Below are positions 37,644-48,226 of a stretch of 64,000 nt of DNA, piece after piece. Below the pieces are notes generated by a model. That model ran no database searches. It had not been told where the DNA came from and saw only the letters and a list, made by a program, of their open reading frames with translations. Made by a program: the position numbers and the translations under genes. This DNA is from Allomyces macrogynus ATCC 38327 (lineage: Eukaryota; Blastocladiomycota; Blastocladiomycetes; Blastocladiales; Blastocladiaceae). The DNA is taken from contig GG745359.1 of assembly GCA_000151295.1 (NCBI GenBank), positions 267,136-331,135 on the forward strand. Direction: 5' to 3'. The first letter of the stretch is position 1. Each line of letters begins with the position of its first letter.

Positions 37644-39000
37644 GCGCGCTCGCTCCGTGTGTGTGCGCGTCGTCGTCGTCGTTGTGCTTTTGTGTCGCTG
37701 CTGCTGCTTCTCGTTTGGGTTTGCGGATGTGCTGTTGCTCGTGCTCGTTTCCCCGTTTGCGTCCCCGTGCTCCGTTCTCTTGATGGCGGGGGCCGCCGTG
37801 CCCTCGGCTGTTGTTCATTTTTATTCTGCTGGTCCTGTTTGTCGCGCTGACCCGGGGCATTGCTAGTCTGTCGGGTGGATTGATTTGCGCACTGTTGTTG
37901 TTTCTCGTTCGTTCTTTGCCTTGTCGTTCTTTCTCTTTAGGTATCTAGTCCGTTCGTGCTTTGAAGAGCCGCTGAAAGAAGAAATGTTTTCATGGAAATA
38001 CCGCTTCCGCTCGCTTTGTTGCTGCTTGCTTTGTCTTGCCTTGCCTTCGCTTGCGCTCTCTACACCTTGATTTGTTGGGCAACCGCTGCTTGCCCACCTT
38101 CTTTTGCTCCACCCCACCTGGAGTCCCTTGTCGGACAGAAATGTTGAATTGAATATGGAAAGAATGGAACTGATGCCGAAGCTCAGCGCTCGCCCGATTG
38201 CGGCCATCAGAGCGTGACGTCCCGCCTCTGAGTCCGATCAACGAAACCGGGACGATTGCGTCGTGATCACGCAGTCTTGCAACATCTTTGCAGCATCAGC
38301 GTCGCTGCGATGAGTTTCATCAGATCATCGTAGAACAGACAGCCTAAACTTGGCAGGCGCTGTCGTCACTGCCAATCAGGATCCTTGAGGCACCACCAGC
38401 AAGCATCTTCACCACGGTCAAACCGCTGATCGCACTCTTTCTTCCAGCTACCACAACCAACTGCGCAATTGCTCGAGCAATCCTATGCCAGCTCAAGTGA
38501 GATGAGCTGCCTCCGATTTTTGGCTGTTATTAAGGGTGCAACATACGCCATCTGTTCTACTGTTGCATGCAAACATTGCCTGGATCAGGTTTTGTGCTCA
38601 ATGTTGGATGGTCAATTGATGGTGAACCACCAATAGGCGAGATCAAAACTCGCTGCCTTTCCAACTTGGCTACAGCCCAAAGAGCGGACACATCTTGAAG
38701 AGATGTTAAGTTGTGTATATAATTCGACTTCAAGTGATTTGTCTATGAATGAAGTAAAATCACTGCACCCCTTGGTAAGGCATTTTTCCTGTAGGGCTGT
38801 CATGACCAGGGGCCCCTCTGGAACTGGTTTACAGTGTCTACTACTGGACTTGAACCAGTACACCTCTTGGTAAGTCATTTTAAGTGACTCGCATATGCCA
38901 AATTTCACCAAGTAGACAAACATAAGAAACAAAGGTCTGACCCCCCAGAGGGGGTCAGGGTTTTGCTTGAAGCTTGAAGCTTGGAATGCAATGCTGATAC

Positions 39001-39060
39001 TTGATGTCGACGCTTGATGCTGACGCTTGATGCTGACGCTTGATGCTGACGCTTGATGCT
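39001..39060 (+). repeat. 13-bp tandem repeat, about 4.6 copies
   Basis: The unit TTGATGCTGACGC is repeated head to tail; the first copy differs at two positions (TTGATGTCGACGC). Confidence 0.92.
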
Positions 39061-39588
39061 TCTGAATGGTCGGATTTCGTTCATTGGGTTAGCAGCAGCA
39101 CAGCAACTCACCCTCAGCTGTGGTGCACACCTTACACGTCTCCTGGCATGATCAATTTGTGCAAGAGCATGGCCGCTCCACTATCCACACTTGTTCGCTC
39201 TCCGCCTGGCTACTCAGACCTGAGAAGGGGAGGCCCAGACAGAGATCAAGCATTCTCCAAGTGCAGAGAGCTTTGCAAGGCAAGTGTATGGCTTGGAGAA
39301 TCCAGCTTCCTCCAACTTCTGCTGGCTACTCAGGCCCATGAGGGGAGGCCCAGCAGGAGCCTGTGCTTATTAATGTTACAAACGTGCTTTGGGACGCACC
39401 TTCGCACTTTTCGTCCACAGGTGTAGCTGTCATGCTTTGACTTGAAAGGCGTTCTTGGTGTAAAATACGCATTCGCCAGTTACGGGTGTCCACGTCAGAC
39501 GGGAGACCACGTCAGACTGCCACAGGGGACAACTTTTTTGCTTGCTGTCTCTCTGATGCGAGAAAAATATGCTCTGCAAGTCGAGACT

Positions 39589-39896
39589 CGACCGATGATA
39601 CGTTCCAGAAAGAATAAGTCGTCTTGATTTCGTTTGGCGTCTCACATCTATCAATCAGCGCTTGCTCAGGCATGTCACCACTGCAGCCACGTCCGCCCCC
39701 CCCCCCCCCTCTCCTCTCTTATGGCCCTAGAAAATGAACCTTGTCGCTCTTAATGGGATACAATAGAGGCGTGTGTTCCAAATGCATGTTCTTGTCGTGT
39801 TACTAATGTTAATGCCTGAGCAAGCGCTGATTGATAGACGTGAGCCGCCAAACGAAATCAAGACGACTTATTCTTTCTGGAACGTATCAGCGGTCG
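39589..39896. repeat. 85-bp inverted repeat with 138-bp spacer
   Basis: The left arm 39589-39673 and right arm 39812-39896 are reverse complements with only three mismatches by eye. The spacer (39674-39811) holds a C14 run at 39696-39709. This could be a MITE-like foldback element or a transcribed long hairpin; no target-site duplication was identified. Confidence 0.9.
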
Positions 39897-40093
39897 GCAG
39901 TGCGCGTTCTCAGGCCACTGGCTCGTATCGACGACAAGCCGGAGGACCGAGTTGGTGTCTAAGACTCTGATGCTCACAGGCAGACGGCAAGTAGTCCCAA
40001 GTCCCAATCTCATCAACATCATTCCTATTTCAACGCCCTCTCATGTTCCCAAATCATCACATCTCCAATCGTTCACGCTCCCGACACGCATCA

Positions 40094-41089
40094 TCAGTAC
40101 TTGTACCCGCTACCCCCATACGGCTGCGGCTGCTGCTGCTGCGGCGGGTACGACGGCGGATACCCCTGCACCTGCTGCCCTTGCTGTTGGCCGTGCGGCA
40201 TCGAACCGTATGCGCCGGGCGCGGCACCCGGGTACGGCGCGGGTCCCGTCGACGTCGGCCGCACAGGCGCCTGCGGCGGGTACCCCGTGGGCCCCGCTCC
40301 CGACGGCGGCGGGTAGGCCGAACTCACGCTCCCATACGGCTGGTACGGGTAGGCCTGCTGCGGCGGCCCCTGCAGCGGTTGCGGCTGCTGGGCCGGGCAT
40401 CGGCGGGTAGGGCTGCTGCTGCTGCGGCTGCGGCGGGTAGGTGGACCCGGTCGACTGTTGCGGGACCGCGGGCGCTAGCGCTGGGGACGGCACGGCCGCC
40501 ACCGGGAGGCTTGGCCGTTGGGGCGGGTTCGTTCGTGGGCCGCGTAAGGCAGCGCTGGCGTGGGCCGGTGCAGCCGCGTCGCGTCCAACAATGCCGCCAA
40601 CTCATCCGCGGCGAGCGGCGCACCGCGATCCTGCGCTCGGGCTACTACCGCAATCACTGCGTCGAGCGACGTGCGGACTCCCGTGAGCGCATCGTGCAGT
40701 GCCGCCGCGGCACCACGCGACAGATCCGGCTCGCTCCCGCGGACCGTCACGCGCAGCCGCAGCGTCGATGCTAGGTCGAGCGCGTGGGCCACGTCGGCGT
40801 CGGAGTCGAGCACGACCCAGTCGCCGTCGTCGTCGAGGTACTTGAGGCTTAGGTCCGACGGGTTGGTGCCGGTCGGGAAGGTCGCGCGGAACATGCCGTG
40901 CACGGCAGAGCGCACGTCGGTGATGGTGGTGCGCGACGCGAATTGGCTGCCGGGGTAGGCGAGCACGTGCCGGCGCGTCTCGTGCAAGTAGGTCGCCTTG
41001 ATGACGGTCGCGGCGGGGGCGCGGGCGGGGCTCGGGGCGGAGGTGACGGGCGGCATCATGCCCGGGTCGGGCATCGGCATAGCGGACAT
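40094..41089 (-). CDS. PB1-domain protein with Pro/Gln/Tyr-rich tail, TFG-like
   Basis: The N-terminal part (41089-40475 frame) has a PB1 domain: VIKATYLHETRRHVLAYPG with the basic Lys near the start, and the OPCA-type acidic motif YLDDDGDWVVLDSDADV. A helical stretch follows (SRGAAAALHDALTGVRTSLD), then low-complexity Pro/Gln/Tyr repeats ending YPPQQQQPQPYGGSGYKY at 40094. This order (PB1, helix, P/Q/Y-rich tail) is that of TFG, which organises COPII export from the ER; orthology is inference. The tail cannot be read in the PB1 frame: two frame changes are needed, one between about 40475 and 40540 and one near 40392 (between YPPMP and AQQPQPLQ), with no convincing introns. They may be assembly errors in CAG/CCG-rich DNA, or real breaks. 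Confidence 0.6.
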
Positions 41090-41541
41090 GGCGACAATGC
41101 TCGTGAGCGTTGCAGGCGAGTAGGGTGGACGGCAGCGTCGTGGGTGTGAGGTCGATGGTGGTCGCCGATGATGAGTTGCGTCGCGTTGGGTCGCGTTTTA
41201 CCAAGCCGCACACCTCGAGCATCGACTGCCTGCCTGGGAGCTGTCATACTCAAGTCACGTCGTGCTTCGCACCAGAACCGGCTCGTCTCGCACCCGCGCG
41301 TTGGCTCGCATCGTCCGCGTCCGACGAGCACGGCTCGACGCACATGTCCTCCCACGTCCGACCGATGCGCAACCCGCCTGGCGAGCGAGTCCACCGCCTC
41401 GGTCTGCGCCAGCTGCGTCTGATCAACCCGACCCAAGCGATCCACACCAAACCGTCCGTTCATTGCCATTCTCCACCTGCCTCCCCAGCTTCCCAGTCGC
41501 CCATCTCTCCCATTCAGTCCCTCATCTCCCGCCACCCACGT
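41090..41541. other. Spacer between TFG-like gene start and CYFIP end
   Basis: Upstream flank of the TFG-like gene and 3' UTR of CYFIP (both minus). Pyrimidine-rich near 41470-41560. No gene seen. Confidence 0.5.
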
Positions 41542-44500
41542 TCACGCCGCCCCCACATCATGCGAATGTGTATTCCGCCTCGCCGCCCCTCCCGTTTTCG
41601 CCTCCGCCGGCGGCCGCAACGGCGCCGCAGCGGCGACCCGCTCCCAATACTTGTCGTTCCCGACGACCGCCTTGTAATACGCCGCGACCGCCGCACACAC
41701 TTGGCCAAAATACTCGCCCTGCGCCGTGAATTCCGCCAACGACGCCGTTGCCGGCTTGTTCCCCGTGCCCGCATTCGCGGCCCCAATACTCGCCGTCCCG
41801 TCCGCAAGAGATGCCGCATGGCACACGTGCGCCGTGAAATCCAGCGCAGTAAACACTTCCACCTGGTCGTTCAAGCACAGCAACAGCGCCCCCGCCCAGT
41901 GCAACGAGTCGCCGAATACCGCGCGGCACGAGTGGCCGCGCGTGTAGTTGGATCCGAGGCAGTAGGAAAAGTGTAAAAAGGAGAAGATGCGGTAGTAGTC
42001 GCGCGCCGTATCGTACGCTAGCGCGCCCGGGACCGTGGATGGCGCTGAGGTCGAGGTGGTCGGTGTGGCCGACGCCGGCTCGATCCCTTCGCGCCAGAGT
42101 GGCGCGAGGGAGTGCACGAGCGGGCGCATCGTGCGTACGAACATGGCGACGAGGTCGAGCGCGGTCGCGTGCGCGACGAGTTGGTCGAGGTCGGATGCGA
42201 GCGGGTCGGGGGGTGGGGGGAGGTCAAAGTGGTCGCCGAATTGTTGGAGTAACGAGGTGACCGCGTCGGGCTTCGGGAGTTGGTATTGACGCAGCACGTC
42301 GCCGCCCTTCTACATGCGTGAATGAGACAGGATGTTGTCAGTTTGAGATCGTGGACGCAGATTGCAGTCGCGAATGCGCGTGCCATCGACTGTTCGAGGA
42401 ACTTGATCGACAGGAACAGATTGCCGAGCTCGCGGAACACTTGGTAGACAGTGGGCAGGTCCTTGAACGAGAGCAGCGGCTTGAGAATGAACTGAAAGTA
42501 CTCGAACGTGCCCATTACCCCATAGTCGAGCCCGGGCAGCTTGAGCGTGCTCGGAAACTCGCGCGTCAGCGCCCACAGGAACGGCGTCATCTTGTCCTTC
42601 ATCTAGATGCGTTGTCGCGTGCAGAGTGAGTGTGCGCAACGGTTTCCGGTGAATGCAAATCGGGTGTGCAAACAAACCAGCTCCTCAAACGTAGCCAGGA
42701 TGTCAGAGTAGAGTAGCGAGACGCGCGTGCCGAGCAGCCGAACGATCGCATCAAAGTGCGCCTTGCCGACGTAGAGCAGGAACGGCGCCGTTTGGGTCGA
42801 AAACGCTTGGTTGAGTGGCTAACCAGCAGCCAAACCACGTCGTCAGTTCACCAGTCGCAATCTGATCCCACTCGGCCTGCAACAACCCGTACTTTGTTCC
42901 CGTACAGGTACTCGTGCTTATGCTGCCGCACCGGCGGACGCTGAATCCGCTCCGCGACCTGGATCGGACTGCGAATGAACCGGTCTGTGATGCCGTTGTA
43001 CGCGAAATGGCGCGCGAAGTCGGTCGTCAATTCCGCCGCCAAGTGGCCCACGATGCGGCCGTGGCCGACATGCACTTCGTCGACTTCGGCGAGCATGTCG
43101 TCAAACGCGTCGAGGCTCAGGTGCTGCCCGAGCTGCTCGTGCGTGGCCCGGACAATCGCGAGCAACGTCTCAAGCTCCATGACCGCCGTGAGACTCGACG
43201 ATTCGAAGCGGGAAATGATGGCCTCGAGCGAGTTGCGGAAGAGCAGGTTGATTTTTTGCCCGAGGATTTGCTGGAACGGGATCGTGCGCCCAAGAATCTG
43301 GAAAGCGGTCGCTCAGACGGAGTAAGGGACACGCGAGCGCGCGTGACGGGAACAAGAAGAGCAACACGTACCTTGACTGTCTTGTAATGCCGCATGATAT
43401 GCTCGTGCTGGTGCAGCGGCACCTCGATCCCGGCGGCTTTCCCCATCTTGGCCTTGAGCGCCTCGCCGAGGTAGAGCGACGCGGCCTTACACTTGAAGTG
43501 CGCAAAAACCATGTGCGAGTACTTGTGCAAGAACAGGTCAAACGCCAAATTCGCCTCGGCCTCAATCTCGTCGTAGAGGTACTGCATCTTCAACTCGTTC
43601 AGCGCGCGGTTGGCCGCATCGTCGTAAATCAAGAACGGCACAAACAGCGCGTGCGTCAAGTCGACCGCCGACGAATCGAGAATCTGGTGGATCAAGATCC
43701 ACGGCAACGACGTCTCGATCGGGAACTGGATCTGTTTCGATAGTTCCAGGTAAAACTCCTTGTACCAGAGCTCCGACAAGTCGGTGGCTGCGCCGACCAC
43801 GTCCGGCAGAGCCTGCACGACCGGGATCCAGTAGAGCTGCTGGTAGAGGTGCTGCAGGTCGGCCAAGTGCGCGTCCTTGAGTTCGCGCTCCTTCATGAAC
43901 CCGGGCTTGACGGCATTGATCTTGAAAATCCACTCGAGCAGACCGCGCGCCATGTAGATTTGCGCCGACGACATGTGCTGGCCCAGCAGGTCCGACACGG
44001 CGCGCAGCATCGTGTGCGACTGCTTCTTTTTGCGCGCGGCGTGCTGCACGATGTTGGTCAGCGCCATTTGCTGGAACGAGTTGAGGAAACAGACAGCGTG
44101 CTTGGTCACGAAAGCCGACAGTTCCACGTCGGCCTTGAGCAGGCGGTCCTCGGCCGTCTTGATCATGGTCAGGACCTCGACGAGCGCGAAACGCTCGTCG
44201 TGCTGGTAGTTGTACCGGATCGCCTGCTCGTAGTTGAGCGCCGTCTCGGGACAGTCCGGGTTGGCGCTGTGGTTGGTCGGGTTGGCATACTTGTTGGCGT
44301 TCTGGTCATTCCAGCAGGAAGGGAAAATGTTCAGCGTGCGATGGCGAAGAGGAGAAACGAGCGCAATCCGTGCAACGTACCAACTCGAGGACCGTCGCCG
44401 ACAACGTCGTGACGAGCTTGATGCCCTCGGCCAACAAATCAAACACTTCGCGGCAATGTGAGTCGAGCACGTCGGCCGCCTGCGTCTTGCGGCACTGGTC

Positions 44501-45758
44501 GAGCATCTGTGCGAGTCTTGCGAAATAATCCGCATACCCGCGGCGCAGATCGGCCATGTCCAAATCAAACGGTGCCGGCGCCAAATCCCACTTCTGGTTG
44601 GCGGTCCGCGACAGGACCGCGGCGACTTCGAGCGTCAAATCGCCGTAGAGCGGCACGACCAAGTTGCTGCGAAACACTTTCAGGTACCGGTCGACTTTCC
44701 ACTTCTTCTGCGTCATAAGTTTCGGGACAAGGAACGGGTCGGCAAGAGCCATGGAAAACGCCGCGGCCTTGATGATTGTGAATTTCTCCTTCGGCGTCGC
44801 GAAATGGCCGCGGTCGAGCCGGTCACACATGGACGCGGCGAGTTCCCACAACAAGTCGTCGATACCCGGCACGGTCGGGACGAGCGCCTTGAGCTTGGTC
44901 AGGAACACGTCGCGGTTGGCCAAGAACAGGTAGAGCATTTGGTTTTCCTTGTCGTCGCCCGCCTGATTCTTGGAAATCGTGCGCGACCGGCGGAAAATGA
45001 GTGTGAAGTCGTTGTTGAGCGAGGTTTTCATGTTTTTCAACGAGTCCATGACCATGAGCATGTCGAGCGTCTTGGCGAGCGCGAGCATCAGGTCCTCGGT
45101 CGGCGGTTGGGTTGGTAACGACGCGGCGACTTCCTTGAGCAGCGTGCCGAGCGTCGAGGCGGTTGTCTCGTAGAACGTCATCAGGTCCTTCATTTTCTGG
45201 ATTTCGGGTAATACCACTTCTTCGACGAGACGGTAGAAGGCGGCCTTGATCTCGTCCATGTTGCTGCCCGTCGGTGAGGCTGGGCTGTTGGGGTTGAACT
45301 ACAACACAGCTAAAGACGGTGAGCCTTTGCTCGAATGGTTGGGTGGAGGAGCGAGCACGCACCCCGGGCACGGCTTTGACGCATCCGCGGTAGGCGTAGA
45401 CAAGCGAGATGAAGGCTGTCGACCGGTCGAGAATATCGTTCTGTTGAACGATGTCACGTCAGGAGACTAGCGCCGTGAATGGCCGGATCTCGACAATCCT
45501 TACCAGCTGCGCGATCCAGGCCACTTCCTTGCGAAAGTATGCGAGTTCTGGGATCGGGTAGAGCGCGAGCTCGGCAAGTCGAGTCTCGAGCCGCGGCACC
45601 TTGACGGACGGCCCAGAACTGACCGACGACCATGCCGTCGCGTGCAAATGACGGTGCGCGAGCGCGGTCGAGGCGCGGATACCAGCGTCGAGGAGCTGGG
45701 CCGAGTTGGCGCCGCCGCTGCCCACCGTGGGTGAGGATGGTGGACTTGCAGCTGCCAT
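41542..45758 (-). CDS. CYFIP: CYFIP/Sra-1/PIR121 subunit of the SCAR/WAVE complex
   Basis: Large scaffold of the WAVE regulatory complex, which binds Rac and releases SCAR/WAVE to activate Arp2/3 at the membrane. Eight exons: 45758-45504, 45440-45363, 45298-44381, 44301-43372, 43297-42893, 42818-42678, 42602-42357 and 42309-41542; 1246 residues (human CYFIP1 is about 1250). Landmarks in the family order: NDILDRSTAFISLVYAYRGC near the N-terminus, MLALAKTLDMLMVMDSLKNM, YNYQHDERFALVEVLTMIK, LWYKEFYLELSKQIQFPIE, LYDEIEAEANLAFD, ARHFAYNGITDRFIRS, NKPLNQAF spanning exons 5-6, and GDSLHWAGALLLCL near the end. Exon 7-8 uses a weak GTCCAC donor and is the least certain join. The complex is lost in yeasts and most Dikarya but kept in chytrid-like fungi with amoeboid motility. 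Confidence 0.93.
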
Positions 45759-46101
45759 GGTGCGGTTCGTGAGGGCTGGTCGATCGCGCTGCTGACTCGA
45801 TGCCGAGGCCGATCAAAGGCGCGTTGCTCGCGCTGCGCGCCGCGAGAAAGAGTGCAGCAAGTTGGGCGCGCCGTTGAAGGCCCGTGCTCGTGGAATTCGC
45901 TCAGGCGCCGCTGTCGTTCTCGCTCAAGGTCGCTTCGATTGCATCAAAACAGCGCGCTCGCACTGGGAATCGAAGCGCGGAGCGCGAGACAACCGTCCGT
46001 GGGAAATCGACGACGATCACAACAACCTGCGAAGACGACAACATTGACGACCAGCGACGTTCAAGACGACGCAACGCACCAACGAACCAACTCCCCGCAC
46101 C
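45759..46101. promoter_or_regulatory. Divergent promoter region of CYFIP and the RPAP3-like gene
   Basis: 343 bp separate two start codons on opposite strands. No TATA box or named site recognised. Confidence 0.5.
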
Positions 46102-48067
46102 ATGATGAGCAGCAACGGCAGCTCCGCCGGCGCCGGCGCCAGAGCCGCAACCGACTCGCTCACCGACCTGCAACGTCAGATCCGGCAAAACGCTGACGAG
46201 TCGCGCGCGGCCCTGGCCGACCTGGCTGCGTGGGAGGCCGGCATCAAGCAGACCGGCGACCAAGTGCGCGCCAAGAAAGCCGCCAATGCGGCCCCACTGC
46301 CGCCCGTGCGCGGGTCGACGACGACGACGGCTGCACCGACACCCGCACCCGCACAACCGGCCGCGCCGCGCATCAAGTCGGCCGACTACCGCGCGTGGGA
46401 CAATCTCGACGTCGATGCGCTCCTGCAGCAAATGGACAATGCTGACCACGAGCAGTACCACACCGAGGCCGCCGTCAAGTCCTCCCTCGCCGCACCAGAG
46501 CCCCCCGCGCGCAACCCGGACCTCGCCAAGATTGAAAAGGACACGGGCAACGTCTACTTCAAAAAGGCCAAGTACGCTAAGGCCATCCAGCACTACGCGC
46601 GCGCCATCGCGCTCGACCCGACCGACGCCGTCTTCTACCTGAACCGCGCCGCCGCGTACTTGAAACTCGACCAGAACGAACAGGCCGAGCAGGACTGCGA
46701 CGCCGCGCTGCACCGCGATCCGAAGTCGGTCAAGGCCCTGTTCCGCCGCGCCTCGGCGCGCCGTGCAACGGGGAACACGGCGGGCGCAATTGCCGACCTG
46801 GAGCGCGCGCTGGTGTTGGAGCCGACGAACAAGAGCGTCAAGGACGAGCTGGCCGTGCTGAGACCGAAACCTGTGGTGCCGGAGCCCGTACCGGCTGTGC
46901 CAGCGGCCCAAGCGGCACCGAAAGGTCCGCCCAAGCGACGCCGACTCGTCATTCGCGAAATCGAGTCGGGCAAGCCCGCGCCCGCCGATGCGGTCCCCGA
47001 GATCACGCCATCGTCGCTACCTGCGGTGCCTGCAGTCAAGGGCATCGTGATGGCCGAGCCCGCTGCTGATCCGCTCTTCAAGGAGGTCGCGACCAAGCGC
47101 AAGACAGAGGCCGACGCGCCGGTCCCGGTCCCGCCGCCGAGCACGGGCCGGAAACTGGTCATTGAAGAGACGACGTCGGGCGCGGTCGCGTCGACTGAGT
47201 CGAAGGGTCGCAAGGTCCCCGTCGAGGAGACCGTGGCCGCTCCAGCAGGGCCCGCCGTCGCCGCTGCCGCGCGCAAGCTCGTCGTTGAGGAGACCGTGTC
47301 GGAGACAGCACCTCCCGCCGATGTCAAGCCCAACACGAATGCGACCGAGGTCAAGACATCGTCCACCGCTGCGCCACCACGCGGGTCCGATTTGCCCGAC
47401 GCGCCCGCCGCGACCGTGGCCCCAGCAAAACCAACCACCTCTGCTCCGTCCTCGCCCCGCCCATCGACCCCGCCACGCTCAACGACCCCACTCGCCAAAC
47501 TGATCCCGATGCCCACGACCAATGAACCGCTGCACCTGTCGCCGCCAACCGCCGCGTTCGAGTTCGACCGTGACATCAAGGTCCTGCGGGAGCGCGGCCT
47601 GCTTGACGTGTCGCGCGCACACGTTGACGCGCGCGCCGTTGCGTACCTGCGTCAAATCACGCCGAGCAAGCTCCCAACCTTGTTCCGCGCGTCGATCGAC
47701 GCGACGCAGATTGGCGTATTCGTGTGTTTGCTTGATGCACTGTACGTAGACTTCATGTCAGTCCATTTCAACCATTTCGCGTAACCCATCCCTGCACCCA
47801 CTGCTTTGGCCCGAGGACGACGCGACCGCGCCCAAACTCATGTTCAACATCATGTACTACTTGACGCAGTGCCCGCGGTTCGCCATCGCCGCGCGGATGC
47901 TCGATGCAGGCGATCGCGCAAGGGTAAAAAATGTCGAGGCGCGGCTGCAGCGCGCGTTTGGGACGTGCGACGCCGTTCTGGACCCGAGTGTCCCAGCGGC
48001 GCGGCTGTCGCCTGCGGAAAAGGTGGCTCGCGTGAGTGCCGCGTGGGACGCGGCGTTGGCGGTGTGA
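46102..48067 (+). CDS. RPAP3-like TPR co-chaperone
   Basis: HSP90 co-chaperone of the R2TP type, which assembles RNA polymerase II and other large complexes. The first exon (46102 to about 47745) encodes an N-terminal helical region, a three-repeat TPR domain (about 136-240: GNVYFKKAKYAKAIQHYARA, FYLNRAAAYLKLDQNEQAEQ, ALFRRASARR), a long Pro/Ala/Thr-rich linker in which a basic motif like RKLVIEETTS recurs about four times, and the start of the RPAP3 C-terminal domain (AFEFDRDIKVLRERG, PSKLPTLFRASID). The C-terminal exon (EDDATAPKLMFNIMYYLTQC to the stop at 48067) is in another frame. The intron between is unclear: donor near 47742-47746 and acceptor at 47761 or 47815. The ATG context is CACCATGATG. 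Monad/SPAG1 would be alternatives, but the C-terminal domain favours RPAP3. Confidence 0.8.
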
Positions 48068-48226
48068 GAATCGGAGCGGCAGGATCATCCTAGATGTGAT
48101 TTTGAAATGCAGCTGGATGTTTGATACTGTTCATCCTCTGCGACTTGCGACAATAGAGTCACAAAAACAAATTCAGTCCGATTACTTCTCCTCGCGCCAC
48201 AGTGCATCTTCTCCAACAAGTCCCCG

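Larger units (their letters stand above)
37644..40093. other. Gene-poor, lower-GC 2.4-kb region with repeats
   Basis: No gene can be supported on either strand. After the carrier 3' UTR, base composition becomes visibly less GC-rich and short frames are full of stops. It holds a 13-bp tandem array (39001-39060), an 85-bp inverted repeat (39589-39896) around a C14 run, and several short near-duplicates (for example GGCTACTCAG with GGGGAGGCCCAG around 39208-39235 and 39323-39352). It looks like an accumulation of decayed mobile or satellite DNA, but no transposase or reverse transcriptase remains. Confidence 0.6.

Noticed and set aside
39001..39060. CRISPR-like array
   Set aside because: It is an uninterrupted 13-bp tandem repeat with no unique spacers, in a eukaryotic genome.
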